Shown here: piece by piece, positions 18,810 through 28,065 of the stretch
Position numbering within the stretch: position 1 is the first letter of the stretch
Layout of the letters: each line of letters starts with the position of its first letter
DNA from: Actinomycetales bacterium
GTDB lineage: Bacteria; Actinomycetota; Actinomycetes; S36-B12; UBA5976
Reading direction: 5' to 3'
NCBI GenBank assembly: GCA_018970205.1
Contig: JAGWWW010000006.1
Coordinates: 1-61,395 of the forward strand
Length of the DNA stretch: 61,395 nt
Notes under the pieces: model-generated
Seen by the model: only the letters and a program-made list of their open reading frames with translations
The model's database searches: none
What the model was told of the DNA's origin: nothing
Translations under genes and position numbers: made by a program

Positions 18810-18874
18810 GACGCGGGAGTGGGCGGCTTCACCGAACTTCGCTGCGCATTCGGGCATGCAGCACAATGTGCCCC

Positions 18875-20245
18875 GTGACGCGCGTGGTGATCATCGGCGG
18901 CGGACCGGGCGGCTACGAGGCGGCGCTGGTCGCATCACAACTTGGCGCTCAGGTCACGCTGGTCAGCGCCGGCGGGCTCGGCGGCTCCACGGTGCTCACC
19001 GACTGTGTGCCGAGCAAGGCGCTCATCGCGGCCGCGGAAGTCGTCAGCGCGGCCGGTCAGGGAGCGCGCATGGGCGTCGGTCAGGCTCCGACTCTCGCGG
19101 TTGACCTCGGCTCGGTGAACGCGCGCATCCTTGCGCTGGCAGAAGCCCAGAGTTCGGACATCGCGCGCGGCCTGGCGAACGCCGGGGTGGATGTCATCGA
19201 CGCGCGCGCGACCCTGGCCGGGCCGAACGAGGTCCTCATCGACGCCGCCGACGGCCCGCGGAGCCTGGCGGCCGACGCGGTGCTGCTGGCCACCGGCGCT
19301 CGGCCGCGGATCAGCCCCACTGCACAGCCTGACGGCGAGCGCATCCTCACCTGGGAGCAGCTCTACACATTGGAATCCCTGCCACAGCGGCTCGTCGTCG
19401 TCGGCTCCGGCGTCACCGGCGCGGAGTTCGCCGGGGCCTACCGAGCCCTGGGCAGCGAGGTCGTGCTGGTGTCATCGCGCGACCGGGTGCTGCCCGGGGA
19501 GGACGCCGACGCCGCGGCGGTCATCGAGGATGTCTTCGCCCGCCGCGGCATCACCGTGATGCCGCGCAGCCGCGCAGCCGCCGCGGAGCGCAGCGGCGAC
19601 GGGGTCGTGGTGACGCTGGACAACGGGGAGCGAGTCGAGGGCAGCCACTGCCTCATGGCCATCGGCTCCGTCCCGAACACCGAGTCCCTCGGCCTTGACC
19701 AAGCCGGCGTCGCCACCGACGCAGCCGGATTCATCACGGTGGACAAGGTGTCGCGCACCGGCGCGCGCGGGGTGTACGCAGCTGGTGACTGCACCGGTGT
19801 GCTCATGCTCGCGTCCGTGGCCGCCATGCAGGGGCGGATCGCCATGTGGCACGCGCTCGGGGACTCGGTGCACCCCTTGAACCTGCACACCGTCTCAAGC
19901 ACGGTCTTCACCGACCCGGAGATTGCGACAGTCGGGGTCACCCAGCGCGACCTCGATGAGGGCAGGGTGGATGCGGTGGCCGTGCGGCTGCCGCTGGCCA
20001 CGAACGCTCGCGCGAAGATGCAGGGCATCGACGACGGATTCATCAAGGTTTTCGCGCAGTCCGGCTCACACACGGTGCTCGGAGGTGTGGTGGTGGCGCC
20101 GCGTGCGAGTGAGTTGATCTACCCGCTGACCCTTGCGGTGGAGAACCGGCTCACGGTCGACCAACTCGCCAGCACATTCACCATCTACCCGTCGCTGACC
20201 GGATCCATCGCCGAGGCGGCGCGCCGGCTGCACACCTCGTCGTAG
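18875..20245 (+). CDS. lpdA: LpdA-type flavoprotein (NAD(P)H quinone/disulfide reductase family)
   Basis: 456 residues of the two-dinucleotide-domain flavoprotein family: FAD site VIIGGGPGGYEAALVA, NAD(P) site VVVGSGVTGAEFAGAY, second FAD motif GVYAAGDCTG and C-terminal dimer domain. The redox motif reads STVLTDCVPSKAL instead of the CxxxxC of lipoamide dehydrogenase: the first Cys is missing, as in mycobacterial LpdA (Rv3303c), which reduces quinones rather than lipoamide. I prefer the GTG at 18875 because CACAAT ends 7 bases before it and the protein then starts VTRVVIIGGG like its relatives; an ATG at 18866 would add three residues. Confidence 0.9.
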   Translation: MTRVVIIGGGPGGYEAALVASQLGAQVTLVSAGGLGGSTVLTDCVPSKALIAAAEVVSAAGQGARMGVGQAPTLAVDLGSVNARILALAEAQSSDIARGLANAGVDVIDARATLAGPNEVLIDAADGPRSLAADAVLLATGARPRISPTAQPDGERILTWEQLYTLESLPQRLVVVGSGVTGAEFAGAYRALGSEVVLVSSRDRVLPGEDADAAAVIEDVFARRGITVMPRSRAAAAERSGDGVVVTLDNGERVEGSHCLMAIGSVPNTESLGLDQAGVATDAAGFITVDKVSRTGARGVYAAGDCTGVLMLASVAAMQGRIAMWHALGDSVHPLNLHTVSSTVFTDPEIATVGVTQRDLDEGRVDAVAVRLPLATNARAKMQGIDDGFIKVFAQSGSHTVLGGVVVAPRASELIYPLTLAVENRLTVDQLASTFTIYPSLTGSIAEAARRLHTSS

Positions 20246-20271
20246 ACACGTTACGAGGTCCCGGCACGGCT

Positions 20272-20340
20272 CATGCCTTCAGCGCTTGGTCATGTCTTCA
20301 ACGCCTAGCCATGTCTCCAGCGCTTAGTCATGTCTCCACT
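20272..20340 (+). repeat. Tandem repeat, 19-bp unit, about 3.6 copies
   Basis: Three successive 19-base units (20272-20290, 20291-20309, 20310-20328) with consensus near CATGTCTCCAGCGCTTAGT, then a partial fourth (20329-20340). Units differ by 2-4 bases. They lie in the 226-base gap between the convergent lpdA and acyl-CoA carboxylase alpha genes, where no gene is seen. Each unit contains the 6-bp palindrome AGCGCT or a variant. Function unknown; could be a replication-slippage array or a protein-binding array. Confidence 0.75.
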
Positions 20341-20471
20341 TGAGTGGCTGCGACGCTGAAGCCTCCGGTGTGCAGGCCGGACCGTAGCCGCGCTGTCTGG
20401 GCCTGCGCTTTGCAGCCTTCGCCAGGCCGCGTGCGCCCCTGCGCTAGCGGTGAGGACGCCGGTAACGGCTG

Positions 20472-22223
20472 TCAGTCGGTGATCTCCAGCAGCACCGAGC
20501 CGCTGGGAACCGTGGCGCCGACCTCTGCGGTCACACCCTTCACAGTTCCGCCCTTGTGCGCGGTGATGGGCTGCTCCATCTTCATCGCCTCGAGCACGAC
20601 CACGAGGTCGCCCGCGGCGACCACGTCACCCTCGGCGACGGCCACTTTGATGATGGTGCCTTGCATCGGTGCCTCGACCGCATCACCGGATGCTTGCGAC
20701 TTGCGCTTGGCGTTGCCGCGTTTGGGTGCTGCTGCTTGAGCGCCCCCGTTGCCGGCGCCGATCAACGCTGGGACGGTGACCTCGAGGCGGCGGCCCTCGA
20801 CCTCGACCACGAGCACCTCACGCGGGCTTGGAACGGCCGCCTCCGCGCCGGTGCCGGAGTGCGGTGCAATGGTGTTGGCGAACTCGGTCTCGATCCAGCG
20901 GGTGTGGACGCTGAACGGCTGGTCCGGGTCGGCCGGCGCGAATGCCGGGTCCTGCACGACCACACGGTGAAAGGTCAGGGCGGTGGCGATGCCGTCGACC
21001 TCGAACTCGGCGAGCGCGCGCCGGGCGCGCTGCAGGGCCTCGGCGCGGGTTGCGCCGGTGACGATGAGTTTGGCGAGCAGGGAGTCGAAGTTGCCGCCGA
21101 TGGTGTCGCCTGCGGCGAAGCCGGTGTCGACGCGCACACCAGGGCCGGCGGGGAGCTTCCAAGTCGTCAGTGCGCCGGGTGCGGGCAGGAAGCCGCGGCC
21201 CGGGTCCTCGCCGTTGATGCGGAACTCGATGCTGTGGCCGCGGACCTGCGGGTCGTCGTAGCCCAGCGGCTCGCCGGCCGCGATGCGGAACTGCTCGCGC
21301 ACGAGGTCGATGCCGGTGACCTCCTCGCTCACCGGGTGCTCAACCTGCAGGCGGGTGTTCACCTCGAGGAAGGAGCTGGCGCCGTCGGCGCCGACGAGGA
21401 ACTCGCAGGTGCCGGCGCCGGTGTAGTGCGCCTCCCGCAGGATGGCCTTGGACGCCTTGACGAGTTCGGCGTTCTGCGCGTCCGTGAGGAACGGCGCGGG
21501 CGCCTCCTCCACCAGTTTCTGGTGCCGGCGCTGCAGTGAGCAGTCGCGGGTGGAGACCACGACGACGTTGCCGTGGGTGTCGGCCAGGCACTGTGTCTCA
21601 ACGTGCCGCGGCTTGTCGAGGTAGCGCTCGACGAAGCACTCGCCGCGGCCGAATGCGGCCACGGCCTCGCGGACCGCGGAGTCGTACAGCTCGGGGATCT
21701 CCTCGAGGGTGCGCGCGACCTTCAGCCCGCGGCCACCGCCTCCGAAGGCGGCCTTGATGGCCACCGGCAGGCCGTGCTGCTTGGCGAAGGCGACGACCTC
21801 GTCGGCGTCCTTGACCGGGTCGGCGGTGCCGGGCACCTGCGGAGCGCCGGCGCGCGCGGCGATGTGGCGCGCGGAGACCTTGTCGCCGAGGGCGCGGATG
21901 GCGTCCGGTGAGGGGCCGATCCACGTGAGCCCGGCGTCGATGACCGCCTGCGCGAAGTCCGCGTTCTCGGAGAGGAATCCGTAGCCCGGGTGGATGGCGT
22001 CGGCGCCGGAGTCGCGCGCGGCCTTGATGACCTTGTCGATGACGAGGTACGACTCCGCCGCGGTGCTGCCGCCGAGGGCGAAGGCATGGTCGGCCATGGT
22101 CACGTGCATCGCGTCGCGGTCGGGGTCGGCGTAGACGGCCACGCTCTCCAGGCCGGCGTCGCGGCAGGCGCGGATGACGCGGACCGCGATCTCGCCGCGG
22201 TTGGCGATGAGCACTCGGCGCAT
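20472..22223 (-). CDS. Acyl-CoA carboxylase alpha subunit (biotin carboxylase + biotin carrier)
   Basis: Carboxylates its own biotin with ATP and bicarbonate, then hands CO2 to the beta subunit. 583 residues: biotin carboxylase, about 1-450 ([55 protein letters not shown]), a linker, and a biotinyl domain at the C-terminus with the biotin lysine K548 in [13 protein letters not shown] precedes the ATG by 8 bases, so this gene is not leaderless. Corresponds to mycobacterial AccA3, the alpha subunit shared by acetyl-, propionyl- and long-chain carboxylases. The linker 485-510 is Ala/Lys-rich. Confidence 0.95.
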   Translation of the reverse strand: MRRVLIANRGEIAVRVIRACRDAGLESVAVYADPDRDAMHVTMADHAFALGGSTAAESYLVIDKVIKAARDSGADAIHPGYGFLSENADFAQAVIDAGLTWIGPSPDAIRALGDKVSARHIAARAGAPQVPGTADPVKDADEVVAFAKQHGLPVAIKAAFGGGGRGLKVARTLEEIPELYDSAVREAVAAFGRGECFVERYLDKPRHVETQCLADTHGNVVVVSTRDCSLQRRHQKLVEEAPAPFLTDAQNAELVKASKAILREAHYTGAGTCEFLVGADGASSFLEVNTRLQVEHPVSEEVTGIDLVREQFRIAAGEPLGYDDPQVRGHSIEFRINGEDPGRGFLPAPGALTTWKLPAGPGVRVDTGFAAGDTIGGNFDSLLAKLIVTGATRAEALQRARRALAEFEVDGIATALTFHRVVVQDPAFAPADPDQPFSVHTRWIETEFANTIAPHSGTGAEAAVPSPREVLVVEVEGRRLEVTVPALIGAGNGGAQAAAPKRGNAKRKSQASGDAVEAPMQGTIIKVAVAEGDVVAAGDLVVVLEAMKMEQPITAHKGGTVKGVTAEVGATVPSGSVLLEITD

Positions 22224-22307
22224 GGGCAGGACTCCTCAGAGCGCGGGGCGGCCGGTTGTCACAGGGCGCGGGCAAGGGCGCGCAGCCGGCGGGCGGATGG
22301 TGCCTGA

Positions 22308-22313
22308 AGTCTA
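22308..22313 (-). promoter_or_regulatory. Possible -10 element (TAGACT) for the carboxylase alpha gene
   Basis: On the complement strand TAGACT lies about 85 bases before the ATG at 22223, which would leave a ~77-base leader ending in the GAGGAG ribosome-binding site. The -35 region would fall in the adjoining hairpin. The rest of the 215-base gap shows nothing else. Confidence 0.35.
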
Positions 22314-22318
22314 GGCAA

Positions 22319-22338
22319 GCCCCGGCTTGGGCCGGGCT
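22319..22338 (-). terminator. Candidate terminator after the toxin-antitoxin operon
   Basis: AGCCCGGC and GCCGGGCT form a perfect 8-bp stem with a TTGG loop, about 100 bases past the toxin stop on the complement strand. Very stable by base composition, without a clear U-tract. It would separate the toxin-antitoxin transcript from the carboxylase alpha gene downstream. Confidence 0.5.
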
Positions 22339-22438
22339 GCCGCCGGGCGCCAGCGCGCTGGTGGCGTGTGCGCAGGGTCAGGGACGAGGGCGGTTTCACG
22401 CATTCGGTGCTGCGGGCTCTGCGCTCACTGCCGACGGG

Positions 22439-22711
22439 TCAGGGCCGGTAGACATCCCGGCGGTGTCCGCTGCGGATGGCGTAGACGATGAGGTGTCGGT
22501 CCTGAATCTCGTACACAACGCGGTAGTCGCCGACTCGCACGCGATACACCCCATGCGCGCCCGCCAGGGCGATGCACGCGGGCGGACGGGGGTTGTCAGC
22601 GAGCAGTTCGATCGCGCCGGCGATGCGCAATTGGTCCGCGCGCGGCAGTCGGCGCAGGGTCTTCGCAGCGTGGGCGGTGATCTCGACCCGAAAGGCAGCG
22701 GCGTCGCTCAC
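22439..22711 (-). CDS. RelE/ParE-superfamily toxin
   Basis: 90 residues with the compact RelE layout: FRVEITAHAAKTLRRLP, then DNPRPPACIALAGAHGVYRVRVGDYRVVYEI and VYAIRSGHRRDVYR. The Arg/Tyr/His residues at the C-terminus (GHRRDVY) are where RelE enzymes place catalytic residues for ribosome-dependent mRNA cleavage. GTG start overlapping the antitoxin stop (GTGA), so the toxin is made only with the antitoxin. Family activity is known; which target it cuts here is not shown. Confidence 0.88.
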   Translation of the reverse strand: MSDAAAFRVEITAHAAKTLRRLPRADQLRIAGAIELLADNPRPPACIALAGAHGVYRVRVGDYRVVYEIQDRHLIVYAIRSGHRRDVYRP

Positions 22712-22959
22712 GACAACCCGAGCTCGGCCTTGATCTCAGCCCAGGGGATGCTCGCTTGTTCCTTTCGCAGGAGGTCGACTGCGGCAAGGTCGTAGGCGTC
22801 CTCAGCCGCTGCGGTGAGGCGTGCGAACACGGCTGCATCAAGCAGGACGGCAACCGCGCGACCGCGCTTGGTGAGGTAGACCGGCTCAGCCGTGCGGTGG
22901 GCGTCCTCGATGACGCTGGCCAACCGCTCCCGGGCCTCGCTGATGGGAATCTTATTCAT
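22708..22959 (-). CDS. Phd/YefM-family antitoxin
   Basis: 83 residues: an N-terminal DNA-binding Phd/YefM fold (MNKIPISEARERLASVIEDA, LTKRGRAVAVLLDAAVFARL) and an acidic C-terminal tail (AAVDLLRKEQASIPWAEIKAELG) that would wrap the toxin. I chose the ATG at 22959, matching the usual IPISEARERL start; an ATG five codons earlier (22974) is also in frame. TACGAT ends 6 bases before 22959, so the operon looks leaderless, with the operator palindrome covering both the box and the start codon. Confidence 0.87.
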   Translation of the reverse strand: MNKIPISEARERLASVIEDAHRTAEPVYLTKRGRAVAVLLDAAVFARLTAAAEDAYDLAAVDLLRKEQASIPWAEIKAELGLS

Positions 22960-22974
22960 GTACGAATCGTACAT
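22958..22974 (-). promoter_or_regulatory. Toxin-antitoxin operator: perfect 17-base palindrome over the -10 box and start
   Basis: ATGTACGA, one centre base, TCGTACAT: a perfect inverted repeat with TGTAC/GTACA half-sites, the type of site bound by YefM-family antitoxins. The candidate -10 hexamer (TACGAT, complement of 22966-22971) lies inside it and the antitoxin ATG is at its edge. Binding of the complex would block both promoter and translation start, giving tight autoregulation. The assignment of the binding protein is inference from family knowledge. Confidence 0.68.
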
Positions 22975-23011
22975 AAGTGGCTGTGGCATGGCCGAAGGCT
23001 GCCGCTGGGCG

Positions 23012-23653
23012 TTACCCCTGTGAGTCGGCCGTCCACAGGTCGGTCCACTCGACGCCGACCTGCTGCAGCAACAGGCGCAGCCCGGCCAGCGAGAGGCCGA
23101 CCACATTCGCGTGGTCCCCGCGTACTCCGGTGATGAACGCGGAGCCCTTGGAGTCCAGCGTGAAGGCGCCCGCCACATGCAGCGGCTCGCCGGTGGCGAC
23201 GTAGGCGTCGACTTCGGCGTCGCTGATGTCCGCGAAGTCAACCTCGGTGGACACCACCGCATGCGCGGTCGCGGCCGCGACGCCGTCGGTGATGCGGATG
23301 ACGTGGTGGCCCGTGTGCAGCACGCCGGTGCGCCCGCGCATGCGCCGCCAGCGCTCGGCTGCGGCATCCGCGGTCAGCGGTTTGCCGTGGGCGAGGCCCT
23401 CGAACTCCAGCATGGAGTCGCAGCCGACCACGACGGCATTGTCCGCTGCCAGGCCCGCTGCCACGTCGCTGGCTTTGGCGCGGGCGAGGTGCGCGACGAG
23501 GTCGGTCACTGCGACCACAGGCCTGAGGGCCGCGGTCAAGGCCTCCTCGTCGACCTGCGACGGCGCGACCTCGAAGCCCACGCCGGCGGCGCGCAGCAGC
23601 ATCGCGCGGGCCGGGCTGGCAGATGCAAGCACCAATCGCGGCTGGGTCGGCAT
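23012..23653 (-). CDS. maf: Maf-family nucleoside triphosphate pyrophosphatase
   Basis: 213 residues. LVLASASPARAMLLRAAGV is the Maf N-terminal loop, VVGCDSMLEFEG holds the catalytic Asp region, GKPLTADAAAERWRRMRGRTGVLHTGH follows, and the late part has VDAYVATGEPLHVAGAF with DSKGSAFITGVRGDHANVVGLSL. Maf proteins hydrolyse non-canonical or canonical NTPs/dNTPs and are linked to cell-division arrest. Its ATG overlaps the epsilon-subunit stop (ATGA), the same carboxylase beta-epsilon-Maf order as in mycobacteria. Confidence 0.93.
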   Translation of the reverse strand: MPTQPRLVLASASPARAMLLRAAGVGFEVAPSQVDEEALTAALRPVVAVTDLVAHLARAKASDVAAGLAADNAVVVGCDSMLEFEGLAHGKPLTADAAAERWRRMRGRTGVLHTGHHVIRITDGVAAATAHAVVSTEVDFADISDAEVDAYVATGEPLHVAGAFTLDSKGSAFITGVRGDHANVVGLSLAGLRLLLQQVGVEWTDLWTADSQG

Positions 23654-23889
23654 CAGCGGTTGCGCAGCGCGTGCCGCCATGCGTCGGGGCCGTGCGGCAG
23701 CTGCTTGCGCAGTGCGGGCATCCCCCAACGCGACCGGTCGGACTGGGCGGGTTCGGCGTCCACTCGAGACTTGGCGAGGGTGAGCGCGGCGACGACCGCC
23801 GCGAGTTGCTCGGCGGTCGGGCTGCCCTTGAGGATGCGCAGCGAGGCGGCGATCTCGTCGGGGCGGGCGATGTCGGGTGCGGGTGTCAC
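23653..23889 (-). CDS. Acyl-CoA carboxylase epsilon subunit
   Basis: 78 residues, starting GTG (GTGA overlap with the beta-subunit stop) and ending in an overlap with maf. The conserved [18 protein letters not shown] motif near residue 17 identifies the epsilon subunit found with actinobacterial carboxylases (mycobacterial AccE5), which binds and stimulates the alpha-beta complex. The C-terminal [24 protein letters not shown] is the usual SxW...W ending. Easily missed because of its size. Confidence 0.88.
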   Translation of the reverse strand: MTPAPDIARPDEIAASLRILKGSPTAEQLAAVVAALTLAKSRVDAEPAQSDRSRWGMPALRKQLPHGPDAWRHALRNR

Positions 23890-25454
23890 AGCGGGATGTT
23901 GCCGTGCTTCTTCGGGGGCAGGGCGCCGCGCTTGCCGCGTAGCAGTCGCAGCGCGCGGATGATCTCCACCCGCGTCTCGTGCGGGGCGATGACCCGGTCG
24001 ACGAACCCGCGCTCGGCTGCGAGGTAGGGGTTCGCAAGCGTGCGGTCGTAGTCCGCCTGCAGTTCCGCGCGCATGGCGGCCGGGTCCGCAGCCCCGGCGA
24101 GTTCCTTGCGGTACAGGATGTTGACCGCGCCCTGGGCGCCCATCACCGCGATCTGCGCGGTCGGCCAGGCGAAGTTGATGTCCGCGCCGAGGTGCTTGCT
24201 GCCCATGACGTCGTAGGCGCCGCCGTAGGCCTTGCGCGTGATGCACGTGATGAGCGGGACGGTGGCCTCGGCGTATGCGTAGAGCAGTTTCGCGCCGCGG
24301 CGGATGATGCCGCCGAACTCCTGGTCGGTCCCGGGCAGGAAACCCGGCACGTCGACGAAGGTCAGCACCGGGACGTTGAACGCGTCGCAGGTGCGCACGA
24401 ACCGCGCGGCCTTCTCCGAGGCGTCGATGTCGAGGGTGCCGGCGTACTGCATCGGCTGGTTGGCGACGATGCCGACGCTGTGGCCCTCGACGCGGCCGAA
24501 GCCGATGAGGATGTTCGGCGCCCAGTTGGGCTGCACCTCGAGGAACTCGCCGTCGTCGAGCACGTGCTCCACGACCCGGTGCATGTCGTACGGGTGGTTC
24601 GGGGAATCCGGCACGAGGGTGTCGAGCTCGTAGTCCTCGTCGCTGAACGCGGTGTCGGCGGCGCCGCCGAAGTGCGGCGGGTCGTCCATGTTGTTCTCAG
24701 GCAGGTACGACAGCAGCGCCTTCACGTAGTCCAGAGCGTCGTCTTCATCAGCGGCCTCGTAGTGGGCGCTGCCGGAGCGGGTGGTGTGGGTGTGAGCGCC
24801 GCCGAGCTCCTCGAAGCCGACCTCCTCGCCGGTAACGGCCTTGATGACCTCCGGTCCGGTGATGAACATGTGCGAGGTGTGGGCGACCATCACGACGAAG
24901 TCAGTCAGCGCGGGGGAGTAGACGGCGCCGCCGGCGCAGGGGCCCATGATGAGCGATATCTGCGGGATGACACCGGAGGCGTGGACGTTGCGCTTGAAGA
25001 TCTCGCCGTAGAGCCCGAGTGAGACCACGCCCTCCTGGATGCGGGCGCCGCCGGAGTCGTTGATGCCGATGATGGGGCAGCCGATCTTGACCGCGAGGTC
25101 CATGATCTTGCAGATCTTCTCGCCGAAGACCTCGCCGAGGCTGCCGCCGAAGACCGTGAAGTCGTGGGCGAAGACGCACACCTGCCGGCCCGCCACGGTG
25201 CCGTAGCCGGTGATGACCGCGTCGCCGTACGGGCGGTTTTCTTGCATGCCGAAGTTGGTGGAGCGATGGCGGGCGAACTCGTCCACCTCGACGAACGACC
25301 CCTCATCGAGCAGCGCGAGGACGCGCTCGCGGGCGGTCTGCTTGCCCTTGGCGTGCTGCTTGGCCGCCTGTTCGGGCCGCTGCTCGGCCTCCTCGCGGCG
25401 CTGGTGCAGGTCAGCCAGCGCACCTGCGGTGCTGGGCGTGTAGGGGTCAGCCAT
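23886..25454 (-). CDS. Acyl-CoA carboxylase beta subunit (carboxyltransferase)
   Basis: Transfers CO2 from carboxybiotin to propionyl-CoA or a related acyl-CoA. 522 residues with two crotonase-like halves: [35 protein letters not shown] and [17 protein letters not shown] in the first, [31 protein letters not shown] and [15 protein letters not shown] in the second. An Asp precedes the second-half helix in the region that sets acyl chain preference, but specificity cannot be read reliably. Corresponds to mycobacterial AccD5, a propionyl-CoA carboxylase. Weak GAGG ribosome-binding site before the ATG. birA is divergent, 66 bases away. Confidence 0.94.
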   Translation of the reverse strand: MADPYTPSTAGALADLHQRREEAEQRPEQAAKQHAKGKQTARERVLALLDEGSFVEVDEFARHRSTNFGMQENRPYGDAVITGYGTVAGRQVCVFAHDFTVFGGSLGEVFGEKICKIMDLAVKIGCPIIGINDSGGARIQEGVVSLGLYGEIFKRNVHASGVIPQISLIMGPCAGGAVYSPALTDFVVMVAHTSHMFITGPEVIKAVTGEEVGFEELGGAHTHTTRSGSAHYEAADEDDALDYVKALLSYLPENNMDDPPHFGGAADTAFSDEDYELDTLVPDSPNHPYDMHRVVEHVLDDGEFLEVQPNWAPNILIGFGRVEGHSVGIVANQPMQYAGTLDIDASEKAARFVRTCDAFNVPVLTFVDVPGFLPGTDQEFGGIIRRGAKLLYAYAEATVPLITCITRKAYGGAYDVMGSKHLGADINFAWPTAQIAVMGAQGAVNILYRKELAGAADPAAMRAELQADYDRTLANPYLAAERGFVDRVIAPHETRVEIIRALRLLRGKRGALPPKKHGNIPL

Positions 25455-25508
25455 ACCGGACCTCGCAGGGGTTTCGGCGTCGCAGGGGTGCGCCGCGCGG
25501 GATTTGCG

Positions 25509-25514
25509 TACTTT
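25509..25514 (+). promoter_or_regulatory. Candidate -10 element (TACTTT) for leaderless birA
   Basis: TACTTT ends 6 bases before the GTG of birA at 25521. The sequence around it (ATTTGCGTACTTTATC) is AT-rich against its surroundings, which fits a promoter melting region. Confidence 0.52.
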
Positions 25515-25520
25515 ATCGCC

Positions 25521-26294
25521 GTGACCACCCCGCCCCCTGCGCGCCGCCGGCCCGAAACTGCCGCGCACTGGCACGTGCAGTGGCTGCCCAGCGTGGCCTC
25601 GACCAATGACGAGTTGATCGCAGCGGCGTCTGCCGGCGCGGTCGTTGGCTCGGTGGTGGCCACGGACAACCAGACCGCCGGCCATGGCCGGCTCGGCCGT
25701 GAGTGGGTGAGCCCACCCGGCGGCGGTTTGGCCGTGTCTGTGCTGGTGGGCGAGTCGCTGACGCCAGCCGGTGCGCTGCCGTCAAAAGGCGGCTTGCTTC
25801 CGCTGCTGGCTGGATTGGCAGTGGTCGACGCGCTGGCCGACGCCGGGCTGCATTCGCAGTTGAAGTGGCCGAATGACGTGCTCGTCTCTGGCCGCAAAGT
25901 CGCCGGTGTGTTGTGCCGTGCCGTGGACTCGCGGGTCGTCGTCGGGGTGGGCGTCAACACCGCACTCACTCCGGAGCAGTTGCCGGTGCCGACGGCCGGC
26001 TCGCTCTCGATGTTCGGCGTGAGCATCGCACCGCAAGACCTGCTCAGCCTGCTGCTGCACGCGCTGGATGCGCGGCTGACGCAGTGGCGTGAGGCCGGAA
26101 GCGCTGTTTTGTTGCAGGACTACCGGCAGTCGTGCGCGACCATCGGCCAGACGGTGCGGGTGCACCTGCCGGCGCGGGAGTTCACCGCGGACGCAGTCGG
26201 TGTCGATGACGACGGTGCCTTGGTTGTGGTGAGCGACGGCGAAGCGGTGACGGTCAGCGCCGGCGATGTCATCCACCTGCGCGAGGGCGAGTGA
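25521..26294 (+). CDS. birA: Biotin-[acyl-CoA carboxylase] ligase
   Basis: Attaches biotin to the carrier lysine of the carboxylase alpha subunit. 257 residues: [12 protein letters not shown], the biotinyl-AMP loop [37 protein letters not shown] with the catalytic Lys, VGVGVNTAL, and a C-terminal SH3-like domain ([28 protein letters not shown]). No N-terminal HTH, so it is an enzyme only and not a biotin-operon repressor. Divergent from the carboxylase beta gene, as in mycobacteria. GTG start supported by the TACTTT box. Confidence 0.94.
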   Translation: MTTPPPARRRPETAAHWHVQWLPSVASTNDELIAAASAGAVVGSVVATDNQTAGHGRLGREWVSPPGGGLAVSVLVGESLTPAGALPSKGGLLPLLAGLAVVDALADAGLHSQLKWPNDVLVSGRKVAGVLCRAVDSRVVVGVGVNTALTPEQLPVPTAGSLSMFGVSIAPQDLLSLLLHALDARLTQWREAGSAVLLQDYRQSCATIGQTVRVHLPAREFTADAVGVDDDGALVVVSDGEAVTVSAGDVIHLREGE

Positions 26295-26382
26295 GTCATT
26301 CCTAGTACCGCGCGCTGCCATGCACGCGTTGTCAGAGTCCGACGCGCTGGCGCCTGAACGTCCTGCGCTTGCGCCTGCGCTG

Positions 26383-28065
26383 CTACGCGTAAGTCCAGAT
26401 GCAGGCATCGGGCAGCAGTCGCACTGGCTCGCCGAAGACCTGCTCTGCGGGCGCACTCATCGCGACGATGGTGTCGTCGTCGATGTCCACCGGTTGCTCG
26501 CTCATGTTGACGGTGCAGCGCAGCACGCCCGCCTCCGCCGACCGGCGCGTGAACGTCAGCACGCCGCCGCTAGCCATGAGGTCGCCGATGCCACCCACGA
26601 GGTCCAGCGATCTGCGGGCCGCGATCGCCCTGCGGGTGAAGTTCAGGAACGAGTCCGGATCCGCTTCTTGCGCCTCGACACTCCAGCGCCCCCAGCCGGC
26701 AGGTTGCGGCAACCAGGACACGCTCCCGGAGTTGAAGCCGTAGGTGGACCCATCGGCAGTCCACGGCAGAGGCACCCGGCAACCGTCGCGGCCGACGGTG
26801 GCGCCGCCGGTGCGGTGCCAGACCGGGTCGTCCCGGCGCGCGTCCGGGATGTCCAGCACTTCCGGCAGTCCGAGCTCGCCGCCGGCGTAGAGGTAGAACG
26901 ACCCGGGCAGAGCCAACGACATCAGCAACGCCGCTCGCGCGCGGGCGGCGCCGCGGGCGAGTTCGGCCTGCGTCAGCTCCCGCGCCGGGACGTGGTCGAG
27001 GATCGTGATGTTCTCCAACGGCTGACGCAGCGGCGCCCCGGAGTAGCGCGAGACCGCGCGGGCGATGTCGTGGTTCTCCAGCAGCCAAGTGGTGGGTGCG
27101 CCGATGGCGTCGTTGTGCTCAAGCGGCCAGCGGATGGCATCGGCGAAAGAAGCGGCGTCCCACGGGCTGGTCAGGGAGCTGAAGTTGAAGGCCATGTGCA
27201 GTTCGTCGGGGCGCAGGTAGCGGGCGAGCCGGTCAGGGAAGCCGAGGATCGCCTCGGCCACGAGCACCCGGTCGTCAAACTCGTCTGCGATTGCGCGCCA
27301 GCGCCGGAAGATGTCGTGTACGCCGTCCTGGTCCCAGTGCGGGTGCGGCCACGAGCCGTCCGGGTCGGGGTAGCCGGCCGCCTTCACCATGCCGGTGGCG
27401 ACGTCGATACGCAGGCCGTCGACCCCGCGCGCGAACCAGTGCCGGATGACGTCGTCGAACTCGGTGCGCACCTCCTCGCACTCCCAGTTCAGGTCGGGCT
27501 GGGAGGGGTCGAAAAGGTGCAGGTACCACCAACCGCTCGGCTCGCCGCGCTCGTCCGGCAGTTGCGACCACGCGGGGCCGGAGAAGACCGATTGCCAGTC
27601 GTTCGGCGGTTGCTGCCCGGAGCCGCCACTTCCGCGCACGCAGTGGAACCGCCTCCATGCGCCGGTGCCGGGCGCTTCGCGCATCGCCTCGACGAACCAT
27701 GCGTGCTCCGCGGAGCAGTGGTTGGGGACGATGTCCATGATGACTCTGATGCCGACGTCGTGGCAACCGGCGAGAAACGCGTCGAAGTCGGCGTCGGTGC
27801 CGAAGCGCGGGTCGATGCGGCGGTAGTCCGCGACGTCGTAGCCGCCGTCACGCATCGGCGAGACGTAGCAAGGGTTCAGCCACACCGCGTCGACACCGAG
27901 TCTGCGCAGGTAGGGAAGGCGTGCGGTGATCCCGGGGATGTCGCCCTCGCCGTCACCGTTGGAGTCGGCGAATGAGCGGGGGTAGATCTGGTAGACGACG
28001 GCGTCGCGCCACCACTGCGGTCGCGTGCTCGGCGGGGTTCGCGCCGCTGGGATTGAGCTCATCAT
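26383..28065 (-). CDS. GH13 alpha-glucosidase/oligo-glucosidase family enzyme
   Basis: Cleaves or transfers alpha-glucosides; cytoplasmic (no signal peptide). 560 residues. GH13 regions are complete: AVWLNPCYVSPMRDGGYDVADYR, DIVPNHCS, GLRIDVATGM with the nucleophile Asp near residue 221, VLVAEAI with the acid Glu near 269, and LLENHDIAR near 326. The YQIYPRSFADSNGDGEGDI start and MRDGGYDV point to the oligo-1,6-glucosidase/alpha-glucosidase subfamily rather than trehalose synthase. Exact substrate unknown. Coupled to the upstream GtrA gene (ATGA), which is unusual company and suggests a link to surface glycan or storage sugar turnover. Confidence 0.92.
   Translation of the reverse strand: MMSSIPAARTPPSTRPQWWRDAVVYQIYPRSFADSNGDGEGDIPGITARLPYLRRLGVDAVWLNPCYVSPMRDGGYDVADYRRIDPRFGTDADFDAFLAGCHDVGIRVIMDIVPNHCSAEHAWFVEAMREAPGTGAWRRFHCVRGSGGSGQQPPNDWQSVFSGPAWSQLPDERGEPSGWWYLHLFDPSQPDLNWECEEVRTEFDDVIRHWFARGVDGLRIDVATGMVKAAGYPDPDGSWPHPHWDQDGVHDIFRRWRAIADEFDDRVLVAEAILGFPDRLARYLRPDELHMAFNFSSLTSPWDAASFADAIRWPLEHNDAIGAPTTWLLENHDIARAVSRYSGAPLRQPLENITILDHVPARELTQAELARGAARARAALLMSLALPGSFYLYAGGELGLPEVLDIPDARRDDPVWHRTGGATVGRDGCRVPLPWTADGSTYGFNSGSVSWLPQPAGWGRWSVEAQEADPDSFLNFTRRAIAARRSLDLVGGIGDLMASGGVLTFTRRSAEAGVLRCTVNMSEQPVDIDDDTIVAMSAPAEQVFGEPVRLLPDACIWTYA

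Noticed and set aside
18866-18874. ATG at 18866 as the lpdA start
   Set aside because: The GTG at 18875 gives the standard VTRVVIIGGG start and has CACAAT 7 bases upstream; the ATG lies within that element.
20272-20340. Possible CRISPR array
   Set aside because: Direct tandem units without spacers and no cas genes anywhere in the window.
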